Assembly: GCF_026341825.1 (NCBI RefSeq)
Contig: NZ_JAPENY010000001.1
Span: forward strand, 124,001-188,000
From: Streptomyces sp. NBC_00620
GTDB taxonomy: Bacteria; Actinomycetota; Actinomycetes; Streptomycetales; Streptomycetaceae
Direction of reading: 5' to 3'
Length of the DNA: 64,000 bases
The stretch's first letter is position 1. Each line of letters starts with the position of its first letter. The notes below the pieces were generated by a model. It searched no databases and was not told the DNA's origin. It saw only the letters and a program-made list of their open reading frames with translations. This document shows positions 41,023 through 50,283 of this stretch, one piece after another. A program made the translations under genes and the position numbers.

Positions 41023-41748
41023 ATGACCTCTGCGGCTCCTACCCCCGCCTACCGTCGGCTGAGTGTTGAGGAGCGGCGCAGTCAGCTGCTTGAGGCGGCT
41101 CTGTCGCTCTTTGCCCAGCGGGCGCCCGAGGAGGTCTCGCTCGATGATGTGGCCGAGGCGGCGGGGGTCTCGCGGCCGCTCGTTTACCGGTACTTTCCGG
41201 GCGGGAAGCAGCAGTTGTACGAGGCTGCGCTTCGGTCTGCGGCGGAGGAGTTGGAGCAGTGTTTCGCCGAGCCTCCGGAGGGGGCGCTGACGCAGCGGCT
41301 GTCGCGGGCTCTTGACCGGTATCTGGCGTTCGTGGATCAGCACGACGCCGGGTTCAGTGCTTTGCTGCAGGGCGGGAGTGTCGTCGAGACGTCTCGGACC
41401 ACGGCCATCGTGGACGGGGTGCGGCGGGCTGCCGCCGAGCACATTCTTGATCATCTGGGTGTGCGGGAGCCGGGGCTGAAGCTGCGGATGACCGTACGGA
41501 TGTGGATCACCGCCGTGGAGGCCGCCTCGCTCATCTGGCTCGACGAGGGCAAGGAACCGCCGCTGGACGAGTTGCGGGACTGGCTCGTCGAGCAGTTCGT
41601 GGTGGCGGTCGTGGCCACCGCCGGGCGGGATCCGCAGACCGCCGGTGTGGTGAAGGCCGCGCTCGTGGTGGAGAGTGCGGACGGGGTTGTGGGATCGCTG
41701 GGGCGGCGGGTGCTTCCGGTGATCGGGGACGCGGCGCGGCTGCTGTGA
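41023..41748 (+). CDS. TetR-family transcriptional regulator
   Basis: A 241-residue regulator. The N-terminal helix-turn-helix is clear: RRSQLLEAALSLFAQRAPEEVSLDDVAEAAGVSRPLVYRYF. The ligand-binding C-terminal domain is helical and unassigned. The ATG at 41023 is chosen because it is the first start close to the domain. It is about 230 bp downstream of the AurF-like gene with a long inverted repeat between them. Confidence 0.92.
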   Translation: MTSAAPTPAYRRLSVEERRSQLLEAALSLFAQRAPEEVSLDDVAEAAGVSRPLVYRYFPGGKQQLYEAALRSAAEELEQCFAEPPEGALTQRLSRALDRYLAFVDQHDAGFSALLQGGSVVETSRTTAIVDGVRRAAAEHILDHLGVREPGLKLRMTVRMWITAVEAASLIWLDEGKEPPLDELRDWLVEQFVVAVVATAGRDPQTAGVVKAALVVESADGVVGSLGRRVLPVIGDAARLL

Positions 41749-41763
41749 GGGGGGCGCGCCGGT

Positions 41764-41848
41764 GGAAGTGGCGCGCCCGCGAGAGTGGCGCACCCGTGAG
41801 AGTGGCGCACCCGTGAGAGTGGCGCACCTGTGAGGGTGGCGTACCCGC
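41764..41848 (+). repeat. Five tandem 17-bp repeats
   Basis: The unit GAGAGTGGCGCACCCGT is repeated five times (41764, 41781, 41798, 41815, 41832). The middle three are almost exact. It starts just after the tetR stop and ends 33 bp before the next gene. A 17-bp period cannot preserve a reading frame, so it is non-coding; it may vary in copy number. Confidence 0.85.
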
Positions 41849-41881
41849 TCGCATCGTGGTGGCGTTTGTGACACTGGGGCT

Positions 41882-42187
41882 GTGAAGAGCGAAGACACTC
41901 CCTTTGTTGGTGGGCCTCTGGATGGGCGGGTGCTGCCTGTGCTCCTCGGGGCCACCGGGCATCCGCCGAAGACTTATCGGGTTCCTGTTCCGGACTCGGG
42001 TGGCGGGCCACCCACCGTGCTCGTCTACCGGCGGGTGCAGGCCGGGCAGAGCAAACGGCTCGGGCTGCATCAGGGGTGGAAGTATGAATACGACCCCTCG
42101 GGGGCTGCGGGGCGCGGGCTGAAGTGGCCCTGGTCTAAAACCGGGCGCAAGCCGGACGCCACGCCGGAGGCCAACGCCGACGAGTGA
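41882..42187 (+). CDS. Conserved hypothetical protein
   Basis: A 101-residue protein from a GTG start: TPFVGGPLDGRVLPVLLG, PKTYRVPVPDSGGGPPTVLV, then LGLHQGWKYEYDP and a basic end. The pattern FVGGPLDGR...Y is seen in small actinobacterial and phage-like proteins of unknown role. No domain or membrane segment. The ribosome site is weak. Confidence 0.7.
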   Translation: MKSEDTPFVGGPLDGRVLPVLLGATGHPPKTYRVPVPDSGGGPPTVLVYRRVQAGQSKRLGLHQGWKYEYDPSGAAGRGLKWPWSKTGRKPDATPEANADE

Positions 42188-42289
42188 CCTTCTTCGGCCG
42201 AACCGACCAGCCGGCGCGCGCCCGGGATGCGCGCGCCCGATCCTGCCGGTGAGAGGTGGACCGACCACCCCCGCACCGGAGGTGATGAC

Positions 42290-43438
42290 GTGTCAGGAAG
42301 GCTCCTGCGTCTGGTCTGTACGGCGACCGTGGCTACGGTGACCGCCGGGGTGGTGTTGGTGTTCTCGCCCGGTGCTTCGGCCGTTCCCGCGCCTTCCGAG
42401 CCCGGCTCGCGTTCTGTCGCCGAGTTGCTGACGGATCTTCAGCGGCTGTACCGGGAGGCCGAGCAGGCCACCGAGACGTACAACGCCACCGAGGAGCAGC
42501 TGAAGAAGAAGCGGGCCGAGGTGGCGGTGGTGGACGGTCGGCTGGCCAAGGCGCGCCTCTCCCTGCATGACAGCCGCGGCGCCGCGGGGCGGCTCGCCCG
42601 GCAGCAGTACCAAGGCCGGAGTGAGATCTCCCCGTACGTGCGGCTGCTGCTCGCCCGCGATCCGCAGCACGCCCTCGACCAGGGGCATGTGGTCATGCAG
42701 CTGTCGCGCGAGCGGGCCAAGACCGTGGACCGGCTGGTCGGCAACGAGAAGCGGACGGACACGCTGGCCCGGGACGCGCGCAAGGCCCTGGACAGTCAAC
42801 TCACCCTCGCCGCACGGCAGAAGAAGGAGCGGGACGAGGTGCGCGGGCGGCTGAAGGAGGTCGAGGAGCTGCTTGCCTCACTGACCGTCGATCAGCTCGC
42901 GGAGCTGGCCGAGTTCGAGAAGTCGGGGGAGGCCGCGGCCCAGAAGAAGTTCATGGCCTCGGGTGCGCTGAGCGGGGAGCGGCGGCCCTCGCAGGAGGGT
43001 GAGGAGGCGCTCCGGTACGCCGTCGAGCAGGTCGGGAAGCCTTATGAGTGGGGGGCGGAGGGGCCGGCCACGTACGACTGCTCGGGGCTCACGTCACAGG
43101 CCTGGGAGCATGCCGGGCGACCCATCCCCCGGACCAGTCAGGAGCAGTGGGCCCAGCTGCCGCGCATTCCGCTGAGCGAGCTGCGGCCGGGGGATCTGGT
43201 CGTCTACTTCCCCGAGGCCACGCACGTCGCCCTGTATCTGGGGGACGGGGTTGTGGTGCAGGCGCCCCGGCCCGGGACGAAGATCAAGGTCTCGCCCATT
43301 GCCGCCAATCCGGTGCTGGGGGCTGTGCGGCCGGATCCGGGATCTGCCCTGCCCAAGGGCCACTACACGCCGCCGAAGCTTCCCGAGGGGGCCATGGAGG
43401 GTGAGGATGAGGGCTTCGGCGCACCGGCTCCCCTTTAG
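42290..43438 (+). CDS. Secreted NlpC/P60 peptidoglycan endopeptidase
   Basis: A 382-residue exported cell-wall hydrolase. Signal peptide (LVCTATVATVTAGVVLVF), then a ~190-residue coiled coil (LQRLYREAEQATETYNATEEQ onward), then a C-terminal NlpC/P60 domain with catalytic Cys in TYDCSGLTSQAWEH and His in ATHVALYLGDGVVVQAP. It probably cleaves D-Glu-diaminopimelate bonds, like RipA. The start at 42290 follows GGAGGTGAT. Confidence 0.92.
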   Translation: MSGRLLRLVCTATVATVTAGVVLVFSPGASAVPAPSEPGSRSVAELLTDLQRLYREAEQATETYNATEEQLKKKRAEVAVVDGRLAKARLSLHDSRGAAGRLARQQYQGRSEISPYVRLLLARDPQHALDQGHVVMQLSRERAKTVDRLVGNEKRTDTLARDARKALDSQLTLAARQKKERDEVRGRLKEVEELLASLTVDQLAELAEFEKSGEAAAQKKFMASGALSGERRPSQEGEEALRYAVEQVGKPYEWGAEGPATYDCSGLTSQAWEHAGRPIPRTSQEQWAQLPRIPLSELRPGDLVVYFPEATHVALYLGDGVVVQAPRPGTKIKVSPIAANPVLGAVRPDPGSALPKGHYTPPKLPEGAMEGEDEGFGAPAPL

Positions 43439-43720
43439 GGGCGCCGCGGTGTTTTAGGCGTCAATCACGCACGTTGGGCCAAAAGTGGACACGCCTCCCA
43501 CCTCTCGCTAGGCTCGATTAACGAACGCCACACCTGAAGAAGTGCTCTCCACACGTAAGGAAGTTGGCGTCGAAAGCCGGATTCGATCGGCTCACCCATG
43601 CGGACCCATATGACGGCGTACGTCTGACTGCGCCATTCAGCGCTGCGGTCTGCGTCTTGCACAGTCACGCAATCCGGCACTCTCGACAAAGCCGTCTGAA
43701 AATCAGTACGGGAGTCCGAA

Positions 43721-44116
43721 ATGCCGAATTTCAGCAGCACCAAAAGGAAGGCACTCGGCCCCGCCGCGGTCGTGGCCTCGCTGACGCTCGCTGCATCTGT
43801 GGCAACCATCGGCACAGCTGACGCCGCCGTGAAAGTAACTGTCACTGGGACCGTGAGCTGCGCCAAATTCGCTGATTCAGTACCGCAGATAGTGACGATA
43901 ACCCCCAAGAAGGGGACCGCCGACTCGGACGAACTCCTTGGCGAGGATCCGGTCGAAAAGTACACCGTCACTCTCCCAGGCATTCCGAAGAACGGCACGA
44001 CCGGCACCGCCAAGGTTGTCTGCATAGACGATGAGGGCGACGTGAATACGTACAAGGTCAAGAATGTCCCGATCAAGAAGCCCGCGACCGGCCCCCAGAC
44101 CGTCAACCTCGCGTAA
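43721..44116 (+). CDS. Small secreted protein of unknown function
   Basis: A 131-residue protein with a signal peptide (AAVVASLTLAASVATIGTADA) and a mature beta-rich domain with two cysteines (TVSCAKF, KVVCIDDEG) that could form a disulfide. No family is recognised. Codon use is less GC-biased than the neighbours. The ribosome site GGGAG precedes the ATG. The gene ends about 70 bp before a strong terminator. Confidence 0.75.
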   Translation: MPNFSSTKRKALGPAAVVASLTLAASVATIGTADAAVKVTVTGTVSCAKFADSVPQIVTITPKKGTADSDELLGEDPVEKYTVTLPGIPKNGTTGTAKVVCIDDEGDVNTYKVKNVPIKKPATGPQTVNLA

Positions 44117-44187
44117 TCCCGCGCTTTCACGAGCATGCTCATCCAGCTTTCACGAGCATGCTCGTCCAAGCGGTGACAAACCGGCAA

Positions 44188-44218
44188 AGGGCCCCCGGAC
44201 ACAGTGTCCAGGGGCCCT
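44188..44218. terminator. Bidirectional hairpin terminator
   Basis: AGGGCCCCCGGACAC and GTGTCCAGGGGCCCT pair almost perfectly around a tiny loop, between the convergent small secreted protein gene and the StyA-like gene. Confidence 0.8.
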
Positions 44219-44237
44219 GATCTCGTACTGGGGGCTG

Positions 44238-45491
44238 TCAGGCTCCGGCGACCGACGCCAGGTAAGCGCCTGTCTTCTCCGGCTCATAGAAGAAGTTCTC
44301 GAAATCCGCGGGGTCGTTGAAGCCGTTCGCGAAGCGATCGGCCACCGGCGGGAGTTGGCCTGCCGCGCCGATGAGGTTCAGGACGTGCTCCGGCGGAACG
44401 CCGAGCATCGCGTTCGTCCACTTCGTCACGTGCTGCGCCGTGTCCCAGTACCGGTCGAACGTCGCCCGCATCCAGGTCTCGTCGAACTCCTTCTCACCGT
44501 GCTCGACGATCGAGGCGAGGTACGCGGCGGCGCACTTGGAGGCCGAGTTGGAGCCCTGGCCGGTGATCGGGTCGTTCGCCACGACCACGTCGGCGACGCC
44601 CAGGACCAGGCCGCCGCCGGGGAGCCGGCCGACCGGATTGCGGACGGTGGGGGCGTAACGGCCGGACAACGTGCCCTGCGCGTCGGTCAGTTCGGCCTTA
44701 GTCGCTCGCGCGTGCTCCCACGGCGTGAACCGCTCCATGAGTTCCAGGGTCAGGGAGAGGTGTTCGGCCGGGTCCTTGACGCCCTGGAAGGCGTCCAGCG
44801 GGCCGCCGGGTATGCCCTCCCAGAAGAGGATGTCGGCACGCCCTGAGGTGGTGAGGGTCGGCATGACGAAGAGTTCACCGACGCCCGGGACCAGGTTGCA
44901 GCGGACCGCGTCGTAGTCCGGGTGCTCCGGGCGCGGGCCCAGGCCGTGGACGTACGCCACCGCGAGCGCGCGCTGCGGCTCCGTGTACGGGGAACGGGAG
45001 GCGTCCCGGCCGAACATGGACACCAGCTCGCCCTTGCCCGCCGACACCAGGACCAGGTCGTACGTACGGGCGAAGTAGTCGAGGTCGGAGACCGCCGCGC
45101 CGTGGATCACCAGCTGGCCGCCGCGCTGCGCGAACGTCTCCATCCAGCCGGCCATCTTCACCCGCTGGTCCACCGACTGCGCGTACCCGTCGAGCTTGCC
45201 CACCCAGTCGATCGCACGCTGCGAGGGGCCCGGATCGAAGGAGCCCGGCACAGCCACCGAGACGCCGAGTCCTTCGATCTTCGGGGCCTGGGACTCCCAG
45301 AAGTTCAGCTGGAGATCGCGCTCGTGCTGCAGTGCCGTGTCGAACATGCACTGCGTCGACATGACACGGCCGGAGCGGATCTCGTCCGCCGTCCGGTTCG
45401 ACATCAGGGTGACCTCGTACCCCTGCGACTGGAGGCCGAGGGCGAGTTGGAGTCCGGACTGGCCGGCTCCGACGACGAGTATCTTCCGCAT
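44238..45491 (-). CDS. Styrene/indole monooxygenase-family flavoprotein (StyA-like)
   Basis: A 417-residue single-component FAD monooxygenase. FAD motif MRKILVVGAGQSGLQLALGL at the N-terminus, then RVMSTQCMF, LVLVSAGKGELV, and VADVVVANDPITGQGSNSASK. StyA-type enzymes epoxidise styrene or indole with reduced FAD from a separate reductase; none is adjacent. It starts 14 bp after the GTPase gene of the conservon and is likely co-transcribed with it, so its activity may be tied to that signalling module. Confidence 0.88.
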   Translation of the reverse strand: MRKILVVGAGQSGLQLALGLQSQGYEVTLMSNRTADEIRSGRVMSTQCMFDTALQHERDLQLNFWESQAPKIEGLGVSVAVPGSFDPGPSQRAIDWVGKLDGYAQSVDQRVKMAGWMETFAQRGGQLVIHGAAVSDLDYFARTYDLVLVSAGKGELVSMFGRDASRSPYTEPQRALAVAYVHGLGPRPEHPDYDAVRCNLVPGVGELFVMPTLTTSGRADILFWEGIPGGPLDAFQGVKDPAEHLSLTLELMERFTPWEHARATKAELTDAQGTLSGRYAPTVRNPVGRLPGGGLVLGVADVVVANDPITGQGSNSASKCAAAYLASIVEHGEKEFDETWMRATFDRYWDTAQHVTKWTNAMLGVPPEHVLNLIGAAGQLPPVADRFANGFNDPADFENFFYEPEKTGAYLASVAGA

Positions 45492-45505
45492 GCGGGTGCT
45501 GTCTC

Positions 45506-46177
45506 CTACTCGGGGCTGACTTCGAGCGCGTGGCCGACCAGGGCGAGGAGGGTCTCGACGACCGAGATCCGGCGGCGCGCGTCCATGATCATGACAGGTA
45601 TGTGCGGAGGCACCGTGAGGGCCTCGCGCACGTCCTCGGGCTCGTACCGCTCGCTGCCGTCGAAGTGGTTGACCGCGACGACGTACGGCAGTCCGCAGCT
45701 CTCGAAGTAGTCGAGCGCCGGGAAGCAGTCCTTGAGGCGGCGGGTGTCGGCGAGGACGACCGCGCCGATCGCGCCGCGCACCAGGTCGTCCCACATGAAC
45801 CAGAACCGCTGCTGGCCCGGCGTCCCGAAGAGGTACAGGACCAGGTCGTCGTCGAGCGTGATGCGGCCGAAGTCCATGGCCACGGTCGTGGTCAGCTTCT
45901 CCGGCGTCCCGGTCAGGTCGTCGGTGTCCGCGCCGGCCTGTGTCATCAGCGCCTCCGTCTGGAGGGGCGTGATCTCGGAGACCGCGGTGACGAGTGTGGT
46001 CTTGCCTGCTCCGAAGCCGCCCGCCACCACGATCTTCGTCGCGATCGGGGCGCGGGTGCGGTCCGTCTGCCAGGCCTGGAGGTTCTCGTCCGCCTCGGGG
46101 AGCGATGGCGGCGCCGGTACCTGAACTGCGTTGGGGAAGGCGGTTCTTGGCGCGCCCTCAGAGACGACGGAGTCCAC
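45506..46177 (-). CDS. Conservon GTPase (CvnD-type, MglA-like)
   Basis: A 223-residue Ras-like GTPase: P-loop VVAGGFGAGKTTLV, TTTVAMDFGRI, switch II GTPGQQRFWFMW, and NHFD in place of NKxD. CvnD proteins associate at the membrane with the roadblock and DUF742 proteins encoded by the preceding genes, in a way likened to eukaryotic G-protein modules. It overlaps the DUF742 gene by 20 bp. Confidence 0.94.
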   Translation of the reverse strand: MDSVVSEGAPRTAFPNAVQVPAPPSLPEADENLQAWQTDRTRAPIATKIVVAGGFGAGKTTLVTAVSEITPLQTEALMTQAGADTDDLTGTPEKLTTTVAMDFGRITLDDDLVLYLFGTPGQQRFWFMWDDLVRGAIGAVVLADTRRLKDCFPALDYFESCGLPYVVAVNHFDGSERYEPEDVREALTVPPHIPVMIMDARRRISVVETLLALVGHALEVSPE

Positions 46178-46562
46178 TCAGCACCCTTTCCAGCAGAGCG
46201 CGGTCCGGCTGTCCCGGGCCGTGACCGGTTCCGTACACACGGATCTTTCCCTGGTCCGCCAGGTCGCTCAGGAGCACGCGGACCACGCCGAGCGGCATCC
46301 TGAGGAGGGCGGCGACCTCCGCCACCGTACGCATCCGGCGGCAGAGTTCGACGATCGCCCGCATCTCCGGCATCACCCGGGTTCCGAGCGATCCGTTGGT
46401 CAACTCCCGACGTTCCTCCGGGGCTTCGAGCGCCGCGACGAACGTCTCCACGAGCAGCACGTGTCCGAAGCGGGTACGGCCGCCGGTGAGCGAGTAGGGG
46501 CGCACGCGGGCGGCTTTGCGGTCGCCGCCGCGGACCGGGAGCTTGGGTGTACCACCGCTCAT
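46158..46562 (-). CDS. Conservon DUF742 protein (CvnC-type)
   Basis: A 134-residue protein with RVRPYSLTGGRTRFGH near the start and a winged-helix-like middle (ELCRRMRTVAEVAALLRMPLGVVRVLLSDL). DUF742 proteins are the third gene of conservons and link the kinase/roadblock pair to the GTPase. Gene overlaps on both sides indicate one operon. Confidence 0.94.
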   Translation of the reverse strand: MSGGTPKLPVRGGDRKAARVRPYSLTGGRTRFGHVLLVETFVAALEAPEERRELTNGSLGTRVMPEMRAIVELCRRMRTVAEVAALLRMPLGVVRVLLSDLADQGKIRVYGTGHGPGQPDRALLERVLSGLRRL

Positions 46563-47062
46563 CGGGCGCTCCCCGTCGACTCTGTCTCCAGCGATTTCCG
46601 CAACTCGACGCGGAGTTCGGGGGTCAGGACGTGTCCGGCCCTGCCGACGAAGAGCGCCATGTGGTACGCCACCACGCTCATGTCGCAGTCCGGGGAACCG
46701 TGCACACCGAGCAGCGAGCCGTCGCTGATCGACATCACGAACAGGCTGCCCTCGTCCATCGCCACCATCGTCTGCTTGACGGCACCGCCGTCCATCAGCT
46801 TGGCGGCGCCGATCGTGAGGCTGCCGATGCCGGAGACGATGGTGGCCAGGTCGGCGGCGGACCCCTTGGGGCCCGTGGGGCGTTCCTCCCTCGCCTCCCG
46901 GGCCTCCGCGTTCCTCCCGGGGTCGGAGGAGAGCAGCAGCAGCCCGTCGGAGGAGACGACCGCGACCGAGAGGATGCCGGGCACCTCCTCGACGAGGTTC
47001 GTCAACAGCCAGTGCAGGTTTCGGGCTTCACTGCTCAGGCCGAAGGTACTGGGCGCGGTCAA
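46559..47062 (-). CDS. Conservon roadblock/LC7 protein (CvnB-type)
   Basis: A 167-residue roadblock-fold protein: LHWLLTNLVEEVPGILSVAVVSSDGLLLL, then DLATIVSGIGSLTIGAAKLM, and VAYHMALFVGRAGHVLTPEL. Roadblock proteins act as GTPase regulators in such modules. It overlaps both neighbours by 4 bp (ATGA), so translation is coupled. Residues 62-80 are a charged insertion. Confidence 0.94.
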   Translation of the reverse strand: MTAPSTFGLSSEARNLHWLLTNLVEEVPGILSVAVVSSDGLLLLSSDPGRNAEAREAREERPTGPKGSAADLATIVSGIGSLTIGAAKLMDGGAVKQTMVAMDEGSLFVMSISDGSLLGVHGSPDCDMSVVAYHMALFVGRAGHVLTPELRVELRKSLETESTGSAR

Positions 47063-50000
47063 CTGCTTGCCTCCTCGACTGTGCCCCCCGATGGTTCTAC
47101 GTCCTGTGCGTGCGGCCCCGCGCCATGCGCGGGCACGTTCAGCTCCGCGGTCTGGTCGGCGATCTCCGCCTCCACCTCGCGGCGGCCCTCCTGCGCACCC
47201 CGGTGGAACCCGCCGAGCCTGCGGCGCAGTGCCTCGGCGTCCACACCGCCCGTGCGTGGCCTCGGGGCCGGCGCGGGCGCGGAGATCTTCGGCGTCCGCT
47301 TGGGCAGCCCCTTGTCGGTGACCCGCTCGGGCTCGTCCACGTCCGCGTCAGGGACACGATCGTGGGTGTCGGGGCCGATGGCGTAGGGGTCGGGGGTGGG
47401 GGTGGTCTTGGAAGCGGCCGTGGTGGTCTGGGTGGGGAGGGTTACGTGGGGGGTGGGGTACGGGGCGTGGGGTGCCTCTGGCCGGGGGGTGTCCTCCGGT
47501 CCGGGGACCGACCCTCGCTGGATGGTCTCCGGTGACTGGGAGGACGTCGTACGGGCCCAGGGGGCATCGCCCGACCCGGCGACAGGCCTGGCTCGGGGGG
47601 ACTCCTCCGGCTCGGAGACCGAGCGGGGGCGGGAGGCTTCCGGCGACTCGGAGATCGCCGACGACTCGAAGACCGGCTCGGGTGCGGTGGGCGCCACCGA
47701 CTCGGTGGGTACTGCGGGTCCGGCCTCGGGTGCCCCATCGGGCCCTGCCTCAGCGGCTGTTCCGGTCGGGGCGGCCGGCCCAGGATCCGAGGCCGTCTCG
47801 GCGGGCGCTCCAGCCCAGGGCACTCCCCCGGTCTCGACCGGCTCGTCCATCGGGGGTACCGGGGCCAGGAGCTCCATCGTGGTCTCGGGCGTCGGCTCGG
47901 GCGTCGGATCCGGCGCGCTGGGCGTCGGGGCGGACTCCTCCGGCGCCTGGGCGTCCTCGCCCGCCTCGGCCTCGCTCACCGTGTCCCCGGCGGCAGCCCC
48001 CCGTACCGCTTCCTGCGCCGCCGCGATGAACGGGTCCTCGTCCCCGGCCGGGGGCCGCACCGGGAGCCTCGAACGGCCGTACAGGACGTTGGAGTTGGCC
48101 TCGGCGTCCGCGCCGGGGAGGGTGAGTGCGGGGGTGGCCGCGGCGGCCGGGGTGGCGGAGGGTACGGCGGTGGAGGGGGCGGGGGTCAGGAGGGTCCCCG
48201 GGAGGACGGCGACGGCCGCGATGCCGCCCTGCTTCTGTTCGCGCAACGTCACGCGTACGCCGTGCCGGTGGGCGAGCCGGGCCACCACGTACAGGCCGAG
48301 CCCGAGGCCCTCGCCGCTCTCCTGGTCGTAGGCGTCCTCCGGTTCGAACTCCGCGAGCCGGGAGTTGAGCTCCTTCATCCGCTCCGTGGTCATGCCGATG
48401 CCCTCGTCCTGCACGGAGAGCATCACCTCACCGTTCTCCAGGAGCCAGCCGGAGACCTCCACGGACATGTCGGGCGGCGAGAACGACGAGGCGTTCTCCA
48501 GGAGTTCGGCCACGAGGTGCGAGATGTCGTCCGCGGCGAACCCGGCAAGGTGCGCGTGCGGCGGCAGCGTGGCGATGCGGACACGTTCGTACCGCTCGAT
48601 CTCGCTGACCGCGGCGCGTACGACGTCGACGAGCGGGACCGGCCCGGCGTGCTGCTGGCCGTGCTCGGCGCCCGCGAGGACGAGCAGGTTCTCGCTGTGG
48701 CGCCGCATGACGGTCGCGAAGTGGTCGAGCTTGAAGAGGGTGGCGAGGCGGTCGGGGTCCTGCTCGCGCTCCTCCAGGCCCTCGATGACGCCGAGTTGAC
48801 GCTCGACGAGGCCGAGGGTGCGCAGCGCGAGGTTGACGAAGGTGCCGTGGATGCTGCCGCGCACCTGCTCCAAGTGGGCGGCGGCCGCAGCCAGTTCGAC
48901 GCGGAGCTTGTCGCGCTCGTCGGCCATCAGCTGGCGCTGGCCGATGAGGTGCTTGCGATCGCCTTCGAGGGTGGTGAGCCGCTCGTGCAGGGCGGCGGCG
49001 TGCGCGTGCAGCGCGTTCACGGAGCGGACGACCTGGGCGAACTCGTCGTTGCGGCCGGTGAACTTGACCGGCTCCTGCGCACCCGGGTCGGCGGCGAGGC
49101 GGGCCGAGCCGAGCCGCAGGACGGCCAGCGGACGGGTGAGGCTGCGGGCCATGGCCATCGAGACGCCGACCGCGACGAGCAGCAGGGTGCCGATGATCGC
49201 GATGCGGATCTCCAGCGCGGTGACGTCCTCGTCCCGCAGCGCTTCGAGGTCCTTGATGCGATGGCTGTTGAGGGAGGCCTCGGCGCCGCGCATCAGGTCG
49301 ACGCGGGCGGAGAGCGCCGCGTCCAGCTTCTTGGTACTGGTGTCGAGTTCGGCGTCGGAGATCGTCGGCTGGTCGGTGAGGCCCGAGAGGTACTTGTCGG
49401 CGTTGGTGACGTCGGGCCCCGTGACCGTGGAGTCGTACGAGCTCTTGTCGGCCTTGGGCGCCCGCTCGCGGAACTCGGCGAGGGCCGCGTCCGAGCGGAG
49501 GCGGGCCTGCTGGGCGGCGGCACTGAGGGCGTCGCGCTGCTTGGTTTCGGCCTCCGAGGAGACGCTGGTGGTGGTCGACAGGCCGGTGTACGGGTCGACG
49601 GTGGTCTGCGTGGTGCGCGGGATGCTGAGCGCCGCGAGGAGCAGTCCGCGGGCGGCGGCGGACTGCTGGACTGCGGTGTCCAGTTCGGCGAGGGAGTGCG
49701 CGCCGGAGCCCGCTCGGGGCGGCAGTTTCTCGGCCAGGTCCTCGGCGAGGGCGTGCAGTTCGGTGATTGCGTCGGAGTACGACCGGTGCGCTTCGAGAGC
49801 GGTGCTCTTGCCTGTGAGCGCTGCTCTCCGTAGCGAGGCGATCGTGTCGAGGTCCGTGAGGAGGGCGGCGGGGGCGTCCTCGTCCGCCCGCAACTCCTCG
49901 ACCTGGCGGTCGACCCGGGCGCCGCGCTGCTCCGAGGGCGCCTTGTCCTTCGGGCGGCCCGCGGCGATGTACGAGGTGACCTCGTCGCGCTCGTCGGCCA

Positions 50001-50283
50001 GCGAGTGCGCGAGGGTCAGCGCCTGCTGGGTGCGCTGCGCGAGCGTCACCAGGTTCTGGGAGTCGTTCAGCTGACCCGAGGCGGTCAGGATCGTGGGGGC
50101 GCCCGCGCCGGCGATGGCTGCCGCGACGACCGCAACGGCGACGATCAGCCGGTTACGTACGTGGGCGGTCCGGCCCCTGCCCGCCGAGTCGGCGGTGTCG
50201 CCGGTGGCGCCACCCCCGGTCGAGCTGGAGGCCGTCTGCTTGCCTGTGCGCCTCGGCCGCGTCTTCTGCACCGGTGCTCGCAT
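47059..50283 (-). CDS. Conservon sensor histidine kinase with NIT domain (CvnA-type)
   Basis: A 1,074-residue membrane kinase from the ATG at 50283 (an upstream ATG at 50325 adds 14 residues). It has a TM segment (VAVAVVAAAIAGAGAPTI), a nitrate/nitrite-sensing-like helical extracytoplasmic domain of ~270 residues, TM2 (IAIIGTLLLVAVGVSMAMA), HAMP, and an HATPase domain (AELLENASSFSPP, DEGIGMT, GLGLGLYVVARLA). There is no typical HisKA His box, as in other conservon kinases. The last ~370 residues are a Pro/Glu/Ala/Thr-rich disordered tail. It heads the conservon operon. Confidence 0.93.
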   Translation of the reverse strand: MRAPVQKTRPRRTGKQTASSSTGGGATGDTADSAGRGRTAHVRNRLIVAVAVVAAAIAGAGAPTILTASGQLNDSQNLVTLAQRTQQALTLAHSLADERDEVTSYIAAGRPKDKAPSEQRGARVDRQVEELRADEDAPAALLTDLDTIASLRRAALTGKSTALEAHRSYSDAITELHALAEDLAEKLPPRAGSGAHSLAELDTAVQQSAAARGLLLAALSIPRTTQTTVDPYTGLSTTTSVSSEAETKQRDALSAAAQQARLRSDAALAEFRERAPKADKSSYDSTVTGPDVTNADKYLSGLTDQPTISDAELDTSTKKLDAALSARVDLMRGAEASLNSHRIKDLEALRDEDVTALEIRIAIIGTLLLVAVGVSMAMARSLTRPLAVLRLGSARLAADPGAQEPVKFTGRNDEFAQVVRSVNALHAHAAALHERLTTLEGDRKHLIGQRQLMADERDKLRVELAAAAAHLEQVRGSIHGTFVNLALRTLGLVERQLGVIEGLEEREQDPDRLATLFKLDHFATVMRRHSENLLVLAGAEHGQQHAGPVPLVDVVRAAVSEIERYERVRIATLPPHAHLAGFAADDISHLVAELLENASSFSPPDMSVEVSGWLLENGEVMLSVQDEGIGMTTERMKELNSRLAEFEPEDAYDQESGEGLGLGLYVVARLAHRHGVRVTLREQKQGGIAAVAVLPGTLLTPAPSTAVPSATPAAAATPALTLPGADAEANSNVLYGRSRLPVRPPAGDEDPFIAAAQEAVRGAAAGDTVSEAEAGEDAQAPEESAPTPSAPDPTPEPTPETTMELLAPVPPMDEPVETGGVPWAGAPAETASDPGPAAPTGTAAEAGPDGAPEAGPAVPTESVAPTAPEPVFESSAISESPEASRPRSVSEPEESPRARPVAGSGDAPWARTTSSQSPETIQRGSVPGPEDTPRPEAPHAPYPTPHVTLPTQTTTAASKTTPTPDPYAIGPDTHDRVPDADVDEPERVTDKGLPKRTPKISAPAPAPRPRTGGVDAEALRRRLGGFHRGAQEGRREVEAEIADQTAELNVPAHGAGPHAQDVEPSGGTVEEASS

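Noticed and set aside
41764..41848. 17-bp repeats considered as CRISPR
   Set aside because: Units are contiguous without spacers.
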